From Marthasterias glacialis (taxonomy: Eukaryota; Echinodermata; Asteroidea; Forcipulatida; Asteriidae): a stretch of DNA of 64,000 bases. The notes below the pieces were generated by a model. It worked only from the letters and a program-made list of their open reading frames with translations, had not been told where the DNA came from and did no database searches. How positions within the stretch are numbered: the stretch's first letter is position 1; each line of letters begins with the position of its first letter. Shown here one piece after another: positions 58,965 through 64,000 of this stretch. The stretch is taken from positions 434,001-498,000 of the forward strand of contig OU452239.1 in NCBI GenBank assembly GCA_911728455.2, given 5' to 3'. The translations under genes were made by a program, and so were the position numbers.

Positions 58965-59235
58965 TCATTCAAAACTAGATTAAACAATAGGTCAGTTGGA
59001 GGGTTGACTGTGTACTGTGTAGATGCATTACCACATGATAATTTATATCATACTGCATGCTGGCATAATTTATCATTCAAAACCAAAATGGATGGTATTA
59101 AATGGTCAGACAGTAGGAGGGTTGACTGTGAAATTTGTACAGTTTACCAAATGAAATGCTGCAGGTCCATAGTGCATACTATCATTCAAAACCGCAATGA
59201 ATGATATTAAATGGTCAGAGAGTAGGAGGGTTAAA
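58965..59235 (+). repeat. Tandem repeat, about 110-120-bp unit
   Basis: 'ggtcagacagtaggagggtt' and 'gactgtgtactgtgtagatg' blocks recur at about 58990, 59104 and 59213, with 'catactatcattcaaaacc'-type spacers. A related unit is at 56815-56960 and a stub near 58485. Confidence 0.7.
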
Positions 59236-59249
59236 ATGTCTGGTCTGTA

Positions 59250-59920
59250 ATTCTAAACGTAGAATGAACTCTCGGGCAAGTTCTTGGCTATCAGTATTCA
59301 CCAACTGGTCACTGTATTGTGAATAACCTCAATTACATGTACTTAAAAACAACTAAAACAACTAATAAATGTAATTAAAATGTTTAGGTAATGGTGATTC
59401 TCTAAACACTGGCCCCTTAATACATAAACATCCATCAGATAAAAGCCAAGTTTTGAATTAAGAAAAATGAACAAAAAAAGAAAGAAATGAAAACCATTGA
59501 AGAATGAACATGTAAATTACACTAAATATGCTCTGCAATTGTTTTGCAATTCATAAAAATTGTATACAGATATACGTAACTAGAAAAGTTCTATTTCATT
59601 TTGTGGAACTTCTGGTTAAAAGACTTTTTTAAAAGCCACAATCTTTGATTATATTTACCCCAAGCGTCAAGTATATTTCTTTTACAAGAAAGTCTCCCCC
59701 ATGATCCAAAAATCCTCCATTCTATCTGGTAACCATCACTCAAATGTCTGGACTTGGAGAAGGGTCGAAAGGCCTGTTCCAGTGATAAAGCATTTGCTGT
59801 ATAGTTCTGCAGATTTATATCTTACTAAGTCAGAAAATTACTAACAATGATCTTGGAGGTTTTTGTAATGGTTGATATTTCTGACAAACCATACACCTCA
59901 AGTGAGTCTGAGTAGTTATT
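59250..59920 (-). other. Probable 3'UTR and downstream of the zinc-finger gene
   Basis: No canonical minus-strand AATAAA was clearly seen. No other feature recognised. Confidence 0.35.
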
Positions 59921-59922
59921 TA

Positions 59923-60668
59923 CTACTCGTTACTCATGTTATCTTGGTTCAAATGATACTTCCTCTCGATTGTCTCTCGTTTCGTGACTTGACCACATCC
60001 ATCTAAAGTCTCGATGACGACATTTTCAGTGATCATGTTCACTCGTTCCGCTATTACTCGTTCGAGTCTAAACTGAGTAGCAGGGTCTAAGGCAACGACT
60101 ACTCGTTCAGGCTCTGAAGAATTACCAGTGGCGATATATTCCCTCTTGCATGTCTTGCCCCTAGCTGGCGATGACCCCGCCTTCTTTTCTGGTGAACTTC
60201 CCGTCTTTGACTGTGAAAATACCATCTTTATCTTTGGATCTTTGGGTATTCTATTTCTTTTTGGTCGTTGTTGGATTACAGCTTTCAACTTGGGGTCGTC
60301 CTTTTTAATTTTCCTTCTCGGCTTTCTGATCAACTCTGGGATTTTAACTCGTGGCTTGACGTGTCCATCCTCTGTGGTCATTGATATTTGTTTTATGGAG
60401 GATATTTCCTGAATGTTATTAGGATGGTAAATAGAATAGTGTCTGATAATGTCTTCCTTACGTCCGAACTCGGCGTCACATTTTTGACACGGGAAGCGGA
60501 ACCCTAGGTGTTGCTCTTTCACGTGTCGCTTGAGATTCTGTTTACTTGAGAACTTCCAGTTGCAGAAGGTACAATTCAGTCCTTTTTCAGGCAGAACCGG
60601 TTCTCCTGAAGCGTCAACCTTGTCATTCACTATGACGACGATGTTTTCCATTGCCTCAGTCTCCATAC
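59923..60668 (-). CDS. Zinc-finger gene exon 2 (fingers, stop)
   Basis: It carries both C2H2 fingers and the basic C-terminal half and ends 'NMSNE' then TAG. It is open from the acceptor at 60668 for 248 codons, the longest open frame in the window. The first internal Met is at 60666. Confidence 0.93.
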
Positions 60669-62272
60669 CTACAAAGAAAGAATCCAGTTAATTTTAGTTA
60701 AAGTTCACCTCAAAAATGTGTAAAACAGTAAACCTGGGCATGTCTTGAGTATGTCTGGGCAGGGGAACGTGATATTTTTGCCTGTCATGATCCCACCATG
60801 TTCTTCTTTTGTGTTCCTGACCTGCTGGGATATTTTTTAATAGGTACATGTAAACATGACCAATGGTGTGATGATGAGGCCAACAATAATTATTCACTAG
60901 TTTACTACAAAAAAGTGATGGTTGTTTCTACGACTCCCATCCGACTCTGCTGAGCTTTCGCTTTCCCAATTTTGGACCTTTTTAACCAAGAATGTCATAA
61001 TTTTTCCTTCTTTTATGGGGCTAAATTTAGATTAGCTAGCTAGATAGAGAGTAGTCCCATAAATAGTGTCAATCTTTTTAAGTTTTTGTGATCACGAACG
61101 TTGCAGGTTGAAAGTTACATACACTACAGTAGAGTGGGCACAACGTTTGGCAGTTGATTGGATTGTCACTATTTTAAATAGTGCCAAGTATTTAATTTAT
61201 GGAGCTAGTCTAGTGTACTAGCCCCATACATTGTGCCAATACGCTGGGGTCCAGCGTATTGGCACAATGTATGGGGCTAGTCTACTCCTAGAACTATGAG
61301 GTTCGTTCCGCTATCGTCTCCACGAGCCTCATAGAGTGATGTGTACAAATTCCTATTCGAAACTTTCTGCTATTCACGTTTACATGGCTACAGCTCTTTT
61401 TTGAAATCAGATCTCGCCAAAACTAGGCTCTATGTGTTCTTTCAACTCTGATCGAGCGTTGCACTGGTCCAGAAAATCCACTCCGCAAACTAAAAGTTGT
61501 TAAAAAGTGATAAATTCTCACCGTAATTTAGATCCCATTCAAACAGTATTGCAACAAATATGGCGACCGGAGTTGCAAAATTAACTGGTATGCTGCTATG
61601 CGGTGCGCTGGTCCTATGGGCTGGTTCCGCGTACCAGTTAATTTACAAATTTTTAAATTAACTGGTACGCGGAACCAGCCCATAGGACCAGCGCACGGCA
61701 TAGCAGCATACCAGTTAATTTTGCAACTCCGGTCGCCATATTTGTTGCAATACTGTTTGAATGGGATCAGAATTACGGTAAGAATTTATCTCTTTTTAAC
61801 AATTTTTAGTTTGCGGAGTGGATTTTCTGGACCTGTGCAACGCTACATGACAGTTCAAAGAACACACAGAGCCCAATTTTGGCGAGATCCGATTTCAAAA
61901 AAGAGCTGTAGCCATGTAAACGTGAATAGCAGAAAGTTTCGAATAGGAATTTGTACACATCACTCTATGAGGCTCGTGGAGACGATAGCGGAACGAACCT
62001 CATAGTTCTAGGAGTAGGGGCTAGTCTAGTGACTAGTGTAGTACTCTAGATAGGCCCAGATAGAGCAGAAAATACACCCGCACCCACCCTTTCATCAAAA
62101 CAACACTAATCTATAAAAACTGTAATATCGCTGCCCTATTTGTGAACCTACCTTTTTGTGTAAAATCAACCATAAAGTGAAAAAACCCACAACTTCCGAG
62201 TAACACATCGACTATCCTGGATTCCTCGCCTGCGGAGCGTCTGAACTTTGCAGTGTAGTCTGATACCTTCAT
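59923..62272 (-). CDS. C2H2 zinc-finger protein, two coding exons
   Basis: CDS joins 62272-62152 and 60668-59923 (minus strand): 867 nt, 288 aa. Exon 1 encodes MKVSDYTAKFRRSAGEESRI and 20 more residues, and its donor AAAAAG|GTAGGT joins in frame to acceptor TTTGTAG|GT. Two adjacent C2H2 fingers follow: 'CTFCNWKFSSKQNLKRH' (C73, C76, H89, H94) and 'CQKCDAEFGRKEDIIRH' (C101, C104, H117, H122), both CX2C-X12-HX4H. Then comes a long Lys/Arg-rich region ('IRKPRRKIKK', 'QQRPKRNRIPKD') and an SP-rich patch. Such fingers bind DNA or protein in the nucleus; two fingers plus basic tracts suggest a DNA-binding regulator. If exon 1 is not used, translation could start at 60666 (247 aa), so exon 1 is a well-fitting but unproved model. 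Confidence 0.85.
61217..61281. repeat. Perfect 31-bp hairpin with 3-nt loop
   Basis: The left arm begins 'actagccccatacattgtgc' and the right arm ends 'gcacaatgtatggggctagt'. All 31 bases pair, with loop GGT. It abuts the big foldback and shares its flanking words (ctagtct). Confidence 0.95.
61284..62015. mobile_element. 732-bp foldback in the zinc-finger intron
   Basis: The arms 61284-61645 and 61654-62015 (362 bp each) are near-perfect reverse complements around an 8-nt loop centred at 61649/61650. Coordinates mirror exactly at the outer ends and at the internal ATG, so there is no net indel. 'ggggctagtct' stands directly outside the left arm (61273-61283) and again just outside the right arm (62017-62027), a candidate 11-bp target duplication. 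The outer parts hold 'cgttccgctatcgtctccac'; the inner parts hold a small ORF (61560-61661). Long arms with a 9-11-bp duplication would fit a Mutator-like foldback, but the class is open. Confidence 0.9.
61560..61661 (+). other. 33-codon ORF in foldback arm
   Basis: ATG to TAA: begins MATGVAKLTGMLLCGALVLW and ends 'SAYQLIYKFLN'. One hydrophobic helix with a short basic start, like a small membrane protein or a first exon with a signal anchor. The mirrored arm has the same frame on the minus strand (61739-61653), with a Gly-to-Arg change and an earlier stop. I do not recognise it, and expression is unknown. Confidence 0.35.
62152..62272 (-). CDS. Zinc-finger gene exon 1 (start)
   Basis: 40 codons plus one base, phase 1, joining to exon 2 through a split Gly codon directly before its 'METEA'. 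The frame match plus a fair donor supports it. No domain is visible in 'SRIVDVLLGSCGFFHFMVDF'. Confidence 0.65.
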
Positions 62273-62700
62273 AATTACAAGTATGCAATTGTGGGTAAGA
62301 CGTCAAGGTTGAGGTCAGACCTGTGTATCTGATGCGCGCCCTCACTTGGCGAAACAACAGACCGCCCCCCCCCCGATAAAACACAACTAAAAACAAGGGG
62401 AAAAACAAATAAAACAACACTAATAAACAAACAAACCACACAACACAAACATCCTTACAAAAAACATAACTAATAACAATCGAAATTCGCAATAAATTAT
62501 AAGACAGGATAGGCCCCAACCAAAGTTCATAGTTGACTTGACAGACGTTTTTTTTTTTTACAGAAAACAGTGGTAGAGGGCGCTCTACTATCTGCAGATG
62601 TAGTTTTTTCGTTTCTCTTCCCCGGTGCTTTTTTTGGCAAGGTGGGATTTATAAAAAGATGTAAATTTTGTCATCTTACGCCGTAAGGCATGCATTCAAA
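62273..62700. promoter_or_regulatory. Divergent intergenic region, probable shared promoter
   Basis: 429 bp separate the minus-strand zinc-finger ATG (62272) from the plus-strand ATG at 62701. It contains a run of C (62365-62374), an A/C-rich part and a T run at 62550-62560, with no gene. Head-to-head spacing this short usually means a two-way promoter. No clear TATA box was seen. Confidence 0.4.
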
Positions 62701-62753
62701 ATGCAAACCACGGGAAGAATAACAGCACGCGTCTTCAGATTTTCAAACACAAG
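62701..62753 (+). CDS. Mitochondrial-type gene exon 1
   Basis: ATG plus 16 codons and two bases, donor ACAAG|GTAAAA, phase 2. It encodes MQTTGRITARVFRFSNT. An out-of-frame ATG at 62690 opens a short upstream frame, which could lower translation. Confidence 0.6.
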
Positions 62754-64000
62754 GTAAAAACAATTCTTGCTTATATACTTTTCACTAAAAAAAAAAAGAC
62801 GAGGGACTGTGAAATTTTTCCATTCAATCAAGAATCAGGCAACGAAACTTTTCCACTGTTATGCATACGGTTATGTAACAAGCCTGATGACTTCAATGGT
62901 TGGGGCGTGGTTAAAGGGGAAGAGGGAGGGGACTTCAACTACTGTAAGTACAACTTTAAATAACATGCTTTCTTTGTTTTATAGGACTTTATATACAAAA
63001 ACAACGTAATCATAATGTTATTCGCTTAGCTTAGGCCTCCCTATTTATGATTCTCTTTCAAAATTAAATTTCAATTAATTGTTTTGGAACAACTTTTCAT
63101 GCGAATGCCATTCTCTGAGATCTTTTTTAAGGGATTTCATTTTTTATTTTATAATGGATTTTGGTCTGTATTTTCCTTTTAAAATTAACTCTTAAGGAAT
63201 GTAGCCAAAACGCTAATTTAATGTAAAAAAGAAAAGAAAATTCAAGAAGACATTTGGTTGTGGACAATTCATTCAAACTCCCAACTAAAAAGGAATGCGA
63301 GAACGGTGTCGAGACCACCGTAGACCTGAAAGTCGCTTACATTTTTAATGATTTTGACACTTTATTACTTCAAAGTAATTATTCCTCTCTGTATACTTTG
63401 CAAGGGTGATTTTGACCTAAATTTTGAAAAAGGAGATAAAGTTGCTGTTGGATACACATTTTTGCCAAAATTTGACTTGAGTTGACATTCTATGAATGAC
63501 TATGACTATCTCGTGATGTTTTCGATTTTTAGATCCTTGTTTACTTCTGTTGGAACTGTCCAATGCTTCAAGCCAGTCAATATCTACAGTCACCGAGTGT
63601 TGAGATTATACAATGCGATTACAAGAAAATCACGCTGTCCAAAAGTTAGAGATGCAACTAAGATTCTTCCACAACTTTCAAGAGGTACTTTCATTAGGAC
63701 TATGATTTGTACTAAAAAAAATCAAAATATGTAAAAAATGTAAACACAGGTTTTGCTTCTTCTGAAAGACACACATCCACATGGAGGCTGGACATAAAAT
63801 TAGTCTGGTCACGTTTTGTGAAAGCTCTCATATTGTATAATTAGTGTATAGGAAACCTGACAAAGATACCGCTGCTTGATGAACGTCTAGTGTCTTGTAT
63901 TCTTCTACCTAAATGTAGGTTTGGTACTCTTGGGTGGCAGTCTAAGTTGGAGCCTGTGGGGTGTCGTAGCGGAATGTAAGATCAGAACAAAAGGAAGTTT
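62701..64000 (+). CDS. Probable mitochondrial membrane protein, 5' exons only
   Basis: Exons 62701-62753, 63533-63684 and 63919-(63975 or beyond). The N-terminus MQTTGRITARVFRFSNTRSL is rich in Arg/Thr/Ser with no acids, like a mitochondrial targeting peptide. The middle is basic ('NAITRKSRCPKVRDATK'). The third exon adds a hydrophobic segment 'LVLLGGSLSWSLWGVVAE' that would cross a membrane. All junctions are GT/AG and in phase. I do not recognise the family. The gene runs off the right edge. It is head-to-head with the zinc-finger gene. Confidence 0.6.
63533..63684 (+). CDS. Mitochondrial-type gene exon 2
   Basis: Acceptor TTCGATTTTTAG|A with a T-rich tract, donor AAGAG|GTACTT, phase 2 to 1. 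It encodes 'SLFTSVGTVQCFKPVNIYSH' to 'KILPQLSR'. No known domain is seen. Confidence 0.65.
63919..64000 (+). CDS. Mitochondrial-type gene exon 3, partial at window edge
   Basis: Acceptor TAAATGTAG|GT, phase 1, then 'LVLLGGSLSWSLWGVVAE'. A good donor (GAAT|GTAAGA) lies at 63976; if it is used the exon ends at 63975, otherwise the frame stays open to 64000. Exact end undecided. Confidence 0.5.

Noticed and set aside
61598..62005. 135-codon open frame across the palindrome centre
   Set aside because: It reads through both arms of the foldback, so its two halves are mirror products of the inverted repeat and not a protein.

Overview
This is eukaryotic, intron-rich, AT-rich genomic DNA crowded with short inverted-repeat transposons and tRNA-like SINEs. 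Exons are short, carry GT/AG borders, and often lie kilobases apart. A complete non-erythroid Rh ammonium transporter gene, a BEN-domain gene and the repeat style point to a marine invertebrate. An echinoderm is my best guess, but that is an inference from gene type and texture, not a proof.

Layout. From 1 to about 25.2 kb I find no gene I can name. This part holds simple repeats, inverted-repeat elements, a SINE and two weak exon candidates (12.26 kb and 17.95 kb). From 44,765 down to 25,403 on the minus strand lies a full ten-exon Rh-type ammonium/ammonia channel gene. All ten exons join in frame to 486 codons plus stop, with every key channel residue in place, and its introns hold at least nine MITE-like elements. 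From 44.8 to 51.4 kb is intergenic repeat-rich DNA.

From 51.5 to 56.05 kb on the plus strand is a six-exon BEN-domain gene (about 293 aa). From 62,272 down to 59,923 on the minus strand is a two-exon C2H2 zinc-finger gene (288 aa). Its single intron contains a 732-bp near-perfect palindrome plus a separate 65-bp perfect hairpin. From 62,701 to the right edge on the plus strand are the first two or three exons of an unrecognised, probably mitochondrial membrane protein. Its ATG lies 429 bp from that of the zinc-finger gene in divergent orientation, so the two may share a promoter region.

The genes do not form an evident pathway: the Rh protein is a membrane ammonia channel, the BEN and zinc-finger proteins are probably nuclear DNA-binding factors, and the last gene is likely mitochondrial. 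The most unusual structure is the giant foldback in the zinc-finger intron. Each arm carries the same small ATG-started, membrane-segment-like ORF, and a matching direct repeat flanks the foldback. All exon models were made by eye from splice signals, reading frame and remembered family features; no alignment or search was run.
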